A stretch of 18,958 nucleotides of DNA. It comes from Gammaproteobacteria bacterium (GTDB taxonomy: Bacteria; Pseudomonadota; Gammaproteobacteria; DSM-19610). Every line of letters begins with the position of its first letter. Position 1 is the stretch's first letter. Below the pieces are notes generated by a model. The model was not told where the DNA came from. It was given only the letters and a program-made list of their open reading frames with translations, and did no database searches. The translations under genes and the position numbers were made by a program. The DNA lies in NCBI GenBank assembly GCA_011371465.1, contig DRQL01000144.1:1-18958 (forward strand), read 5' to 3'. Shown piece after piece: positions 1 to 7,209 of the stretch.

Positions 1-3000
1 GCCTTTAACGCTGTCACCCGCCGCGGTCTGCGGGTAACCACAGCACAGGTAGCCCGGCGGCAGCACGGTTTGCGCACCCACCTCGTACAGCATGGCCAGC
101 GTCGCCAGGCCGACCTCACTGAACAGGCGCTCGGAACCGCAGCCGGGGAAATAGAAGACCGCGTCCGAGGCTTCATCCACTTTCTCGGCATCGCGCAGGA
201 TGGGAATGACTTCCCGGTCTTCCGCACCCAGCATGGCGCGCATGGTCTGCGAAGCCAGGCCACCCGGCATCGGCTTTTTCATAAAGTGAATAACCTGCTC
301 GGTCATTTTTACCGGGCCACTGGTCGATACCGGCAGGCGCTCCCTGCGGCGGTACAGCGCACCCTTCAGCAGACGGTGCGCCAGGCGCTGGCCGCTGTAG
401 GCCCACTCGATCATGGCCTTGCGCATCAGCCGGATGACCCGCGGGTCCGTCACGTTGAGAAACGCCATCGCCATCCAGCCGGCCGGGCTGAACCGCTTTT
501 TTCCCTGCGCGCGCAGAATACTGCGCATGCGTACCGACACGTCGCCGAAATCGATATCGACCGGGCACGGGGCCAGGCACTTGTGACAGATGGTGCAATG
601 GTCGGCCACATCATTCATCTCGTCAAAATGGCGGATCGAAATGCCGCGCCGGGTCTGTTCCTCGTAGAGAAATGCCTCGATCACCACCCCGGTAGCCAGT
701 ATCTTGTTACGCGGCGAGTACAACAGGTTGGCGCGTGGAATATGCGTATTGCAGACCGGCTTGCACTTGCCGCAGCGCAGGCAGTTGCGGATGTCATCGT
801 TGAGCGCGCCCAGCTCGCTGGCTTCCAGTAACAGGGCTTCCTGCTGCACCAGCCGCAGTGACGGCGTATAGGCATTGTCCAGGCCGGTATCATCCAGTAA
901 CTTGCCGCGGTTGAATACGCCGTGCGGGTCCACCTGTTGCTTGTAGTTCCTGAACGCAGCAATGGCTTCCGGCTCCAGGTAGCGGATCTTGGTCAACCCG
1001 ATACCGTGTTCCCCGGAAATCACGCCGTTCAGCGAGCGCGCCAGTTGCATGACCCGTTCCACGATGGACCCGGCTTCGTGCAGCATCACGTAGTCGTTGG
1101 AGTTGACCGGGATGTTGGTGTGCACATTGCCGTCACCGGCGTGCATGTGGGTGGCGACAAACAGGCGGCCGGAACGGACCTGCGCATGGATCGCATCCAG
1201 TCGCGCCCGCACCGGTTCAAACTCGCGACCGGCAAAAACCGACTTCAGCGGCTGCTCGACTTCGCTGCGATAAGAGATGCGAAGATCACGCCGCAACAGC
1301 AGGTCGATCAACCGGTCCTGCGCCTGTTGCGCCGCACGCGCTGCGTCGTCGAGCATCGCGGTACAGTCGGATGCCGGCGTCTCAAACTGCTCCAGCAGGG
1401 CCTGCCAGCGTGCGCCCGTCTGCTGCAGGTGGTCCAGCGCGGCCCGTTGCTTGTCGGCCAGGATGGCGCGGTTTTCCTCGCTGTCCTCGTAGTCATCGTG
1501 CTGGCGCAGTTCGTTCAGTTCGCCGGACAGGTATTGCTGCACCGCCTGTATCATGTCCAGCTTGTTGCGTATCGAGTATTCGATATTGATACGCTCGATA
1601 CCTTCGTTGTACGCCGACAGTTTCTCCAGCGGGATCACCACGTCTTCGTTGATCTTGAAGGCGTTGGTATGCGCTGCAATTGCCGCTGTACGCGCGCGGT
1701 CCAGCCAGAATCGGCGCCGCGCTTCGGGGCTGACGGCGATGAAACCCTCCCCGCCGCGCCGGTTGGCCCGTTGCACAACGGCTGAAGCGGCCTCGGCGAC
1801 GGCATCCTCGTCCTCACCGGCAACGTCCAGCACCAGCACCATTTTGGGTAATTCCCGGCGCGGTGCCTTGGTGCTGTATTTCACTGCGCGCACATAGCGT
1901 TCGTCCAGGTGCTCCAGGCCGGACAGCACAACATCACTGCGTTGTTCCAGCAGATCCCGGGTCTCGACGATCGCGGGCACGGCTTTTGATACGTCGGTAC
2001 CGAAAAACTCCAGGCACACAGTACGGATATGAGCCGGCATGCGGTGCACGATGAATACCGCAGAGGTAATCAGACCGTCGCAGCCTTCCTTCTGCACGCC
2101 CGGCAGGCCACCCAGGAACTTGTCGGTTACATCCTTGCCCAGCCCTTCCTTGCGCAGGGACCGGCCCGGCATCGCCAGTATCGTTGCATCGCCCTGCGCC
2201 GTCCGGCCGTCCGCGGCGTAGCGCTGAACGCTGAAACGCACGTTTTCCTGTTCATGGATCTTGCCCAGGTTATGTTCCAGGCGGGTCACTTCCAGCCAGT
2301 CGCCGGTCGCGGTCACCAGCCGCCACGACACCAGGTTGTCCAGCGTGGTCCCCCACAGCACGGCCTTTTTACCGCCGGCATTCATGGCCACGTTACCGCC
2401 GATGGTGGACGCATCCTGCGAGGTGGGGTCCACCGCAAACACGTAACCGGCCGCCTCGGCGCGCTCGGCTACCCGCCGCGTCACCACACCGGCTTCGGCG
2501 CGTATGGTTGCTACCGGCTGTGCAACCCCCTCCAGTTCCTGCAGGCGCACTTCACCCAGCCCTTCCAGCTTTTCCGTATTGATCACGGCCGTATCACCGT
2601 GCAGGGGCACGGCGCCACCGGTGTAGCCGGTACCACCGCCGCGCGGGATAATGGTCAGCCCCAGTTCCATGCAGGCGCGCACCACTGCAGCGGTTTCCGG
2701 TTCGCTGTCCGGGCTGACGACGACAAAGGGCAGCTCGACGCGCCAGTCGGTGGCATCGGTCGCATGCGACACGCGCGCCAGTCCGCTGAAGTCGATATTG
2801 TCCGCGCGCGTCACCCTGGCCAGTCGCTTACGCACCTGTGCCCGCAACGCGCGGGTTTTCGGAAACCACGCGGAGAAGGCATTCACCGCGACGCGGGCGC
2901 TCTCCACCAGGCACAGCGCCTCCGCGTTGCCGTTGGCGCGTGCGACGATCTGGTCCAGCCGGTGATGCAGGGCGTGGGTAAGCGACGCGAAACGCTTCTG

Positions 3001-3216
3001 GTTCTCGAGCAGGTCATCCTGGATATAGGGGTTGCGTGTCACCACCCACAAATCCCCCAGCACTTCGAACAGCATGCGTGCCGAACGACCGGTGCGGCGT
3101 TCACCGCGCAAACGCTCCACGGTCTGCCACATGTCTTCGCCCAGGAAACGCAGGACAATTTCCCGGTCCGAAAACGAGGTGTAGTTATAGGGGATTTCGC
3201 GGATACGATGCGGCAT
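1..3216 (-). CDS. Large FAD-linked oxidoreductase with ferredoxin and CCG domains (DUF3683 type), 3' end outside the window
   Basis: Open from ATG (3216-3214) to the window edge with no stop: 1072 codons are present, and family members are usually about 1270-1300 residues. The N-terminus (MPHRIREIPYNYTSFSDRE) resembles DUF3683. The FAD-binding motif PRGGGTGYTGGAVP starts at residue 191, followed by an FAD-oxidase C-terminal region. Two ferredoxin motifs CX2CX2CX3C follow at C812/815/818/822 and C874/877/880/884. A first CCG-type cysteine domain begins near residue 1022 (FPGCG, C1026; LCCGYPQ near the edge). Family knowledge: this is the glycolate/D-lactate dehydrogenase superfamily with GlcD-like and GlcF-like parts in one chain, passing electrons from a 2-hydroxyacid through FAD and [4Fe-4S] clusters to an acceptor. 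The substrate cannot be read from the sequence. I sampled the frame at six points along the gene and saw no frameshift. No signal peptide, so probably cytoplasmic or membrane-associated. Confidence 0.93.
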   Translation of the reverse strand, partial: MPHRIREIPYNYTSFSDREIVLRFLGEDMWQTVERLRGERRTGRSARMLFEVLGDLWVVTRNPYIQDDLLENQKRFASLTHALHHRLDQIVARANGNAEALCLVESARVAVNAFSAWFPKTRALRAQVRKRLARVTRADNIDFSGLARVSHATDATDWRVELPFVVVSPDSEPETAAVVRACMELGLTIIPRGGGTGYTGGAVPLHGDTAVINTEKLEGLGEVRLQELEGVAQPVATIRAEAGVVTRRVAERAEAAGYVFAVDPTSQDASTIGGNVAMNAGGKKAVLWGTTLDNLVSWRLVTATGDWLEVTRLEHNLGKIHEQENVRFSVQRYAADGRTAQGDATILAMPGRSLRKEGLGKDVTDKFLGGLPGVQKEGCDGLITSAVFIVHRMPAHIRTVCLEFFGTDVSKAVPAIVETRDLLEQRSDVVLSGLEHLDERYVRAVKYSTKAPRRELPKMVLVLDVAGEDEDAVAEAASAVVQRANRRGGEGFIAVSPEARRRFWLDRARTAAIAAHTNAFKINEDVVIPLEKLSAYNEGIERINIEYSIRNKLDMIQAVQQYLSGELNELRQHDDYEDSEENRAILADKQRAALDHLQQTGARWQALLEQFETPASDCTAMLDDAARAAQQAQDRLIDLLLRRDLRISYRSEVEQPLKSVFAGREFEPVRARLDAIHAQVRSGRLFVATHMHAGDGNVHTNIPVNSNDYVMLHEAGSIVERVMQLARSLNGVISGEHGIGLTKIRYLEPEAIAAFRNYKQQVDPHGVFNRGKLLDDTGLDNAYTPSLRLVQQEALLLEASELGALNDDIRNCLRCGKCKPVCNTHIPRANLLYSPRNKILATGVVIEAFLYEEQTRRGISIRHFDEMNDVADHCTICHKCLAPCPVDIDFGDVSVRMRSILRAQGKKRFSPAGWMAMAFLNVTDPRVIRLMRKAMIEWAYSGQRLAHRLLKGALYRRRERLPVSTSGPVKMTEQVIHFMKKPMPGGLASQTMRAMLGAEDREVIPILRDAEKVDEASDAVFYFPGCGSERLFSEVGLATLAMLYEVGAQTVLPPGYLCCGYPQTAAGDSVKG

Positions 3217-3362
3217 GGGACGAGCGCAGGGCGCTGGATGGCAAAGGCGCCATTGTAGCAGCTTTCAATCCGCTCCAGATAAGCTCGTGAGGCCAGCGCC
3301 TGCCGTACAGACACTGGATCCCGGCATACGCCGGGATGACGGACAACGAACGGGTCAACCGG
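3217..3362. other. Intergenic spacer with one dispersed palindromic repeat
   Basis: This spacer lies between the WD40 gene stop and the FAD oxidoreductase start. It contains the 27-base palindromic repeat at 3314-3340. I see no convincing promoter, no terminator T-tract and no small gene. The short minus-strand ORF through it reads VIPAYAGIQ, which is the usual accidental translation of this repeat. Confidence 0.6.
3314..3340. repeat. Dispersed palindromic repeat (ctggatcccggc type), copy 1
   Basis: The core cccggc-atac-gccggg forms a hairpin, followed by atgac. The same 27-base unit occurs at 12073-12099 with one base changed (catac to catgc), and a degenerate inverted copy lies at 12191-12211. 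This repeat type is widely dispersed in proteobacterial genomes, and its accidental translation reads VIPAYAGIQ. Confidence 0.8.
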
Positions 3363-4373
3363 TCACTGGTCGTCTTCGGCGTACTGCACCGTTGGCCGGT
3401 AGGGGGCATCCAGGTCATAGATATGGATCGATCCGTCTTCCGCTGAACTGGCCGCATAACGCCCGTCCGGGCTGAAACGGGCCTGCCAACCACATAGCTC
3501 GTGCGCTTTAAACCGCCGCAGGACGCGGTTGCTGTCCGCGTCGACCAGCCGGACGCTCGAATCCGTCTGGCGGCCGATACTGAGCCACTGCCGGCCGTCC
3601 GGGCTGATGTCGACGGAAATCACCTTGCCCAGGTGTTCGGTTGGCCGTTCTTCCAGCGCACCCTGTTCGAGATCCCACACCAGCAGCCTGAACCAGCTGC
3701 CGGCCAGCAGCGTCCGGTCATCCGGTGAAAAGCGCAGGTCCTGCGCATCGCGGGAAGGGCGCGGCAACTCCATCAGCGGGGCGAGCTGTTTATCCAGCAG
3801 CACTACCCGCCCGTCTTCGGTCGATACCCCGATCCGGTCACCCGCGTGGCTGACCACGACCGACAGCACCCGGCTCCCCATGTCGCGGTTTGCCAGGGCC
3901 TCAAGCGAGGGCAATGCCCGTTTCCGGATACGGGTATCACTGGCAATCAGCAGCCAGTCCCGGTCGGGAGCCGGCGCAATCGCCTGTATGGTTTCGAACT
4001 GCGCCGAGTGCACCACCCTGGAAGCAGACAGGTCCCAGACGTTGATCAGCCCGGACCGGTCCGCACTGACCAGGGTATCATCATCCAGCCAGGCCAGACC
4101 GCGAATGCTGTCGCCATGGCCATCCAGCGTATTGATTTTCCTGCCGTCGCGCACCGACCAGAGGTACACCCTGCCACGAAAACCGCCGCTGGCCAGCCGG
4201 CGACCGGTCCGGTCAAAGGCGATCCGATGGGCGCCGGAATCGTGCACCTGTTCCAGCGCAATGGCCGGCGCCTGCACTGCTGGCGCCACACAGGAAGCCA
4301 GTGCGGAGATCCACAGCAACAGGCACAAAAAAACGGGGCCCGAAGGCCCCGTTTCTACTTCCTTTCGGATCAC
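3363..4373 (-). CDS. WD40-repeat lipoprotein
   Basis: Predicted 336 residues. The N-terminus has basic residues, then a hydrophobic stretch (VFLCLLLWISALASC) ending in a lipobox LASC with C28 as the lipidation site. This indicates export and membrane anchoring. The rest is about seven WD40-like blades, seen as recurring FDRTGRRLASGG, DDTLVSADRSGLINVWD, FSPDDRTLLAGS, ISPDGRQWLSIG and FSPDGRYAASSAEDGSIHIYD units, enough for one seven-bladed propeller and consistent with a protein-interaction scaffold. The specific partner is unknown. The start is GTG (4373-4371), only 5 bases after the porin stop codon, with no clear Shine-Dalgarno. The porin terminator falls inside codons 6-16, so expression must come from read-through or from a start I cannot identify. 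A TTG further in would leave no basic n-region. The coding frame is convincing; the exact start is not. Confidence 0.8.
   Translation of the reverse strand: MIRKEVETGPSGPVFLCLLLWISALASCVAPAVQAPAIALEQVHDSGAHRIAFDRTGRRLASGGFRGRVYLWSVRDGRKINTLDGHGDSIRGLAWLDDDTLVSADRSGLINVWDLSASRVVHSAQFETIQAIAPAPDRDWLLIASDTRIRKRALPSLEALANRDMGSRVLSVVVSHAGDRIGVSTEDGRVVLLDKQLAPLMELPRPSRDAQDLRFSPDDRTLLAGSWFRLLVWDLEQGALEERPTEHLGKVISVDISPDGRQWLSIGRQTDSSVRLVDADSNRVLRRFKAHELCGWQARFSPDGRYAASSAEDGSIHIYDLDAPYRPTVQYAEDDQ
4327..4354 (-). terminator. Rho-independent terminator of the porin gene
   Basis: On the minus strand, arms AAACGGGGCC and GGCCCCGTTT form a 10-bp stem with a TTCG tetraloop closed by C-G, followed by a run of T. 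It begins about 25 bases after the porin stop. It overlaps the 5' end of the downstream WD40 ORF. Confidence 0.9.
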
Positions 4374-4378
4374 TTCGA

Positions 4379-5509
4379 TCAGAAGTTGTGACGCATACCC
4401 AGGGTGAAGATTTCGTCTTCGCCCTTGTCGTCATAGTCGCTGTTGGCATAGCCGGCATAGACGCGCGTGCGGTTACTGAACTTGTGGTAGGCCGCGAGAC
4501 GCCAGACAGTAGCTTCCTGGATGTCGTCGTAGGCGGTACCCGAACCGACCAGGCTGCTATCGTTGACACCATTCACACCGTCGGAATCACTGCGCTGGCC
4601 ATAGTCAGCGGCGATCAGGTTATTACCGATGGTGTAGGTGACACCCAGACTCCAGATATCAGCACCGTCGTCCTTGGCAGAGCTGGTGCGACCCAGATTG
4701 CCACTGCTCTGGCCGATACCATTATTGGCCTGTGCGGTAATCAAACCCTGGTCCAGCTCGTAGATGCCGTGGAAAGACAGGTTGTTCCAGTTGTAACGTG
4801 CCAGGAACTGTGCGGCTTCGGCATCGTCGGAACCCTGGGTGGAAATGTACGAGGCAGCCGCCCAGAAGTTTCCGCCCTTGTACTGGATACCCAGGCTGTA
4901 GGGATCGTCGTCTTCAGCACCGCCCTGCTTGTTGGAATCAAAGGTATAAGTAGCAATGGCGCTGAAACCACCGAAGCTCGGGGAATCATAACGCGCGGTG
5001 TTGGTGGCACGGCCCTGACCTTCTTCACCCTTGCCGGAGTGCAGGTTGGACTGCAGGCCAACGGCACGCATCTGCAACGGCGTACGGTAGAAAGCATCGA
5101 TCTTGCTGCCATAGGCCTTGTAGGCGGTGGACATGGTACCAAAGGTCAGCTTGCCGAAGCGTTCCATCTTCAGACCAATCCACTGGTCTCGGCCTTTGAA
5201 GCTGCCGCCATTGACCAGGTCGGCATCCCATTCCACCTTGAAGATGGCGGACATGCCGTTACCCAGGTCTTCGGAGCCTTTCACACCGAGGGCAGAGGTG
5301 TTGGAATTCATGTTGATGTCGTCTTCGTAGCTGAGGCCGCTCTGGGAAACCTTACTCGAGAGGCGTGTACCGTTGTCCGCGGCAACATCCGAATCGGTCC
5401 AGTCGAGGGATACGTCCAGCTGTCCATACAGTTTTACGTCTGCGCTGGCCAGGCCCGCTGCGCCTGCCATCACCAGACTCATTGCTGTCACAATCAGTTT
5501 TTTGTTCAT
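4379..5509 (-). CDS. Gram-negative outer-membrane porin
   Basis: 376 residues. It has a classic signal peptide: basic MNKK, hydrophobic core, and cleavage after ASA at residues 21-23, so the mature protein starts DVKLYGQLDVSLDW. This N-terminus, the alternating amphipathic strands (e.g. GRDQWIGLKMERFGKLTFGT, FGGFSAIATYTFDS) and a terminal phenylalanine (GMRHNF) required for BamA recognition are hallmarks of the general porin family (OmpC/Porin_4 type), which forms 16-stranded trimeric beta-barrels for diffusion of small solutes. The aspartate-rich loops suggest some ion preference, which is inference. A strong ribosome-binding site AAGGAGTT (5515-5522) lies 5 bases before ATG, and a perfect terminator follows the stop, as expected for an abundant monocistronic mRNA. 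The specific substrate cannot be assigned. Confidence 0.93.
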   Translation of the reverse strand: MNKKLIVTAMSLVMAGAAGLASADVKLYGQLDVSLDWTDSDVAADNGTRLSSKVSQSGLSYEDDINMNSNTSALGVKGSEDLGNGMSAIFKVEWDADLVNGGSFKGRDQWIGLKMERFGKLTFGTMSTAYKAYGSKIDAFYRTPLQMRAVGLQSNLHSGKGEEGQGRATNTARYDSPSFGGFSAIATYTFDSNKQGGAEDDDPYSLGIQYKGGNFWAAASYISTQGSDDAEAAQFLARYNWNNLSFHGIYELDQGLITAQANNGIGQSSGNLGRTSSAKDDGADIWSLGVTYTIGNNLIAADYGQRSDSDGVNGVNDSSLVGSGTAYDDIQEATVWRLAAYHKFSNRTRVYAGYANSDYDDKGEDEIFTLGMRHNF

Positions 5510-5514
5510 GAGAG

Positions 5515-5522
5515 AACTCCTT
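5515..5522 (-). promoter_or_regulatory. Strong Shine-Dalgarno of the porin gene
   Basis: AAGGAGTT on the minus strand, 5 bases before the ATG at 5509. It fixes the start, which also gives the correct signal peptide. Confidence 0.85.
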
Positions 5523-5616
5523 CGTTACTCTATTACTTTTAGCACAGGATAGTCGTTACGAGGTGGGAGCTTAGCGCACCCTTTGTCAGGGATGCAACAG
5601 TTTTTTCCAAAAAAAC

Positions 5617-5634
5617 CACATTTGTGTAAATGTG
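5617..5634. promoter_or_regulatory. Palindrome upstream of the porin gene, possible operator
   Basis: Perfect inverted repeat CACATTT-gtgt-AAATGTG about 110 bases upstream of the porin ATG. A weak promoter-like pair TTGCAT-18 bp-TAAGCT lies between it and the start. The symmetry and position suit a dimeric regulator or an RNA hairpin. The regulator is unknown, and the half-sites are not the CRP/FNR consensus. Confidence 0.4.
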
Positions 5635-5639
5635 TGTCT

Positions 5640-5960
5640 TTTACGCAACAATAGGGCCGGAAATCCGCCAAATAATCGTCTAATTCATTGTAAAGTATAC
5701 GATCAGTGCTACATGGCTTTTAGTGTGGCCAGCCGCGGGGGATATGGGCATGAGACGAGGGAATCCCAGGGAGATGTGCGGAGCGGATTGGTGGTTACGG
5801 AAACGCTTGTGCGTTCGTTTGCGACCTTGTTGGGTTACGCTGCGCTAACCCAACCTACAAAACCCGATGTTTGTGCTTCCGTAGGTCGGGTTAGCGCAGC
5901 GTAACCCGACAAACCCGCTGTCAAACCGGCTGGATTCTCACCCCTCGACCGTCAGCCAAT
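5640..5960. other. Non-coding spacer between the porin leader and the tRNA-Gln region
   Basis: Apart from the REP-like pair at 5829-5910 I find no supportable gene. A 90-codon plus-strand ORF here has no ribosome-binding site, shows no protein-like composition, and its C-terminal third is translated repeat. Confidence 0.6.
5829..5910. repeat. REP-like repeat pair in inverted orientation
   Basis: Two 30-base units, gttgggttacgctgcgctaa... at 5829-5858 and its near reverse complement gtaggtcgggttagcgcagc... at 5881-5910, separated by 22 bases. Each unit is itself an imperfect hairpin (GGGTTA/TAACCC arms). Three further units lie at 10604-10749. This is a common dispersed repeat of proteobacterial chromosomes. 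Confidence 0.85.
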
Positions 5961-5995
5961 AAAAAACCCCGCTACGCGGGGTTCCTTATTGGCTG
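5953..5995 (-). terminator. Rho-independent terminator behind the tRNA-Gln-like element
   Basis: On the minus strand the stem AACCCCGC / GCGGGGTT (5965-5983, loop GTA) is followed by a T-run at 5961-5966. An outer inverted repeat CAGCCAATAA / TTATTGGCTG (5953-5962 and 5986-5995) can extend the stem by pairing with the CCA-like end of the preceding element. Confidence 0.8.
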
Positions 5996-6101
5996 GCGGA
6001 CTAGGATCACTCGCGCTACGCGCTCACCCTGCGGGCCGGCTTCGCCGTTCCAGTTCGCTACGCTCACTGGTCGAACCTGAGGTTCTCATCCCAGTCCGCC
6101 A
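5990..6101 (-). ncRNA. Structured tRNA-Gln-like element (duplicated tRNA 3' end)
   Basis: 112 bases. On the minus strand its 3' end matches the last 18 bases of the adjacent tRNA-Gln, including CCA (5990-6007 equals 6141-6158; 19 bases with the flanking t). Its 5' end, TGGCGGACTGGGAT, pairs with this 3' end to form a 14-bp stem with a single G-U pair, reproducing the Gln acceptor stem and G73. The interior is not a tRNA. It holds small hairpins such as GAACC-TCA-GGTTC, CCAGT/ACTGG, GGC-GAA-GCC, CCC-GCA-GGG and GCGC-GTA-GCGC. Terminators lie on both sides. It resembles in principle the E. coli tyrT (rtT) repeats, which carry the tRNA-Tyr 3' end. Function unknown; a degenerate tRNA or attachment-site remnant is possible. 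Confidence 0.55.
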
Positions 6102-6109
6102 CAAAATCA

Positions 6110-6131
6110 AAACCCGCCTGACGGCGGGTTT
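6110..6131 (-). terminator. Rho-independent terminator after tRNA-Gln
   Basis: Minus strand stem AACCCGCC / GGCGGGTT with loop GTCA, followed by TTTTGATTTT. It lies about 10 bases beyond the CCA end of tRNA-Gln. Confidence 0.8.
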
Positions 6132-6140
6132 CAATTTCGT

Positions 6141-6214
6141 TGGCTGGCGGACTAGGATTCGAACCTAGATTGGAGGAGTCAGAGTCCTCTGTCCTGCCGT
6201 TAGACGATCCGCCA
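6141..6214 (-). tRNA. tRNA-Gln (anticodon CUG)
   Basis: 74 bases on the minus strand. The acceptor stem TGGCGGA pairs with TCCGCCA. U1-A72 and discriminator G73 are glutamine identity features, and CCA is encoded. The anticodon arm is GAGGA-CTCTGAC-TCCTC, giving anticodon CTG (reads CAG), and the T arm contains GGTTCGAATCC. It lies 14 bases after rpsI on the same strand, so it may be cotranscribed with the ribosomal protein operon. A terminator follows. Confidence 0.95.
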
Positions 6215-6228
6215 AATACGGTGGTGGA

Positions 6229-6618
6229 TCAGCGTTTGCTGAACTGCGGTGCGCGGCGGGCCTTGTGCAGACCGACTTTCTTGCGTTCAACTTCGCGGGC
6301 ATCGCGGGTCACGAAACCGGCCTTGCGCAAGGGACTGCGCAGCTCGTTGTCATACTCGATCACCGCGCGGGTGATGCCGTGGCGAATCGCACCGGCCTGG
6401 CCGGTGGTGCCGCCGCCCTTGACGGTGCAGTTGACGTCGAACTGTTCCTGCAGGTCCACTTTCTCCAGTGCCTGACGGACGATCATGCGCGCCGTCGGAC
6501 GACCGAAATACTGGTCCAGCGGGCGGTTGTTTACCGTGATGTCACCGCTGCCCTTCTTCAGGAACACGCGGGCCGTGGAACTCTTGCGACGACCGGTGGC
6601 GTAGTAGGTATCACTCAT
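6229..6618 (-). CDS. rpsI: 30S ribosomal protein S9
   Basis: 129 residues, the usual S9 length (130 in E. coli). Diagnostic features are the N-terminal YYATGRRKSSTARVF, the central GGGTTGQAGAIRHGI and the basic C-terminal tail ending in FSKR, which reaches the P-site tRNA in the decoding centre. The ATG lies 18 bases after the rplM stop, the standard rplM-rpsI operon. The Shine-Dalgarno is weak, so translational coupling with rplM is likely. The tRNA-Gln gene follows 14 bases after the stop. Confidence 0.99.
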   Translation of the reverse strand: MSDTYYATGRRKSSTARVFLKKGSGDITVNNRPLDQYFGRPTARMIVRQALEKVDLQEQFDVNCTVKGGGTTGQAGAIRHGITRAVIEYDNELRSPLRKAGFVTRDAREVERKKVGLHKARRAPQFSKR

Positions 6619-6636
6619 AATCAGATTCTGTCTCGG

Positions 6637-7065
6637 TTAGATTTCCAGCGCTTTCGGCTGCTGGGCGGCATGCTGATGTTCGGGGCCGGCATAGATCTTC
6701 AGTTTGCGGTACATCGCCCTGCCCAGCGGGTTCCTGGGCAACATGCCCTTGACGGCCAGCTCCAGCACGCGGCCCGGGGCCTTCTGCTGCAGCTTTTCGA
6801 AACTGATGGACTTCATGTTACCAATATAACCGGTGTGGTGATGGTACATCTTGTCGCTGGCCTTGTTGCCGGTGACACGGATCTTCCCGGCATTGACCAC
6901 AACGATATAGTCGCCAGTGTCCATGTGCGGGGTATATTCCGGCTTGTGTTTGCCACGCAGGCGCCGCGCGATCTCGCTGGCGAGCCGCCCCAGGGTTTTG
7001 TCTGCGGCGTCTACGACAAACCAGTCGCGTCGTATCTCATGCGCTTTGGCACTGAAGGTCTTCAT
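6637..7065 (-). CDS. rplM: 50S ribosomal protein L13
   Basis: 142 residues, identical in length to E. coli L13. Recognisable by MKTFSAKAHEIRRDWFVVDA, TLGRLASEIARRLRGKHKPEYTPH (in order near residues 25-50), GDYIVVVNA and the C-terminal VKGMLPRNPLGRAMYRKLKIYAGPEHQH-like block. L13 is an early assembly protein of the large subunit, binding 23S rRNA. First gene of the operon with rpsI. A GGAG Shine-Dalgarno lies about 11 bases before the ATG, and a good promoter lies about 45 bases upstream. Confidence 0.99.
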   Translation of the reverse strand: MKTFSAKAHEIRRDWFVVDAADKTLGRLASEIARRLRGKHKPEYTPHMDTGDYIVVVNAGKIRVTGNKASDKMYHHHTGYIGNMKSISFEKLQQKAPGRVLELAVKGMLPRNPLGRAMYRKLKIYAGPEHQHAAQQPKALEI

Positions 7066-7109
7066 TAGGAAATGCTCCGAAAATCCGGTCCTGCTGCAAA
7101 AGAGCGGGA

Positions 7110-7138
7110 ATAGTACAGAAAGACCTTTTACGATTCAA
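7110..7138 (-). promoter_or_regulatory. Sigma70-type promoter of rplM-rpsI
   Basis: Minus strand -35 TTGAAT (7138-7133), exactly 17 bases, -10 TACTAT (7115-7110). It lies directly upstream of rplM and downstream of the terminator at 7179-7209. The predicted 5' UTR is about 40 bases. Confidence 0.7.
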
Positions 7139-7178
7139 GCAACTCGGCGTATTTGCACACCAACCACGAATCGCGGAC

Positions 7179-7209
7179 AAAAAAAAGCGCGACTGGGGAA
7201 GTCGCGCTT
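7179..7209 (-). terminator. Rho-independent terminator of the sRNA candidate
   Basis: Minus strand arms AAGCGCGACT and AGTCGCGCTT form a perfect 10-bp stem with loop TCCCC, running into eight T (7186-7179). The other strand has only a short mixed tail, so the orientation is minus. Confidence 0.9.

Noticed and set aside
2029..3258. 409-codon plus-strand ORF, and similar ones at 70-831 and 922-1785
   Set aside because: Antisense shadows of the FAD oxidoreductase, whose frame is fixed by the FAD and cysteine motifs.
4301..5542. 413-codon plus-strand ORF opposite the porin
   Set aside because: Shadow of the porin, which has a signal peptide, Shine-Dalgarno and terminator on the minus strand.
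5632..5904. 90-codon plus-strand ORF upstream of the tRNA-like element
   Set aside because: No Shine-Dalgarno, ends in translated REP-like repeat, no protein-like pattern.
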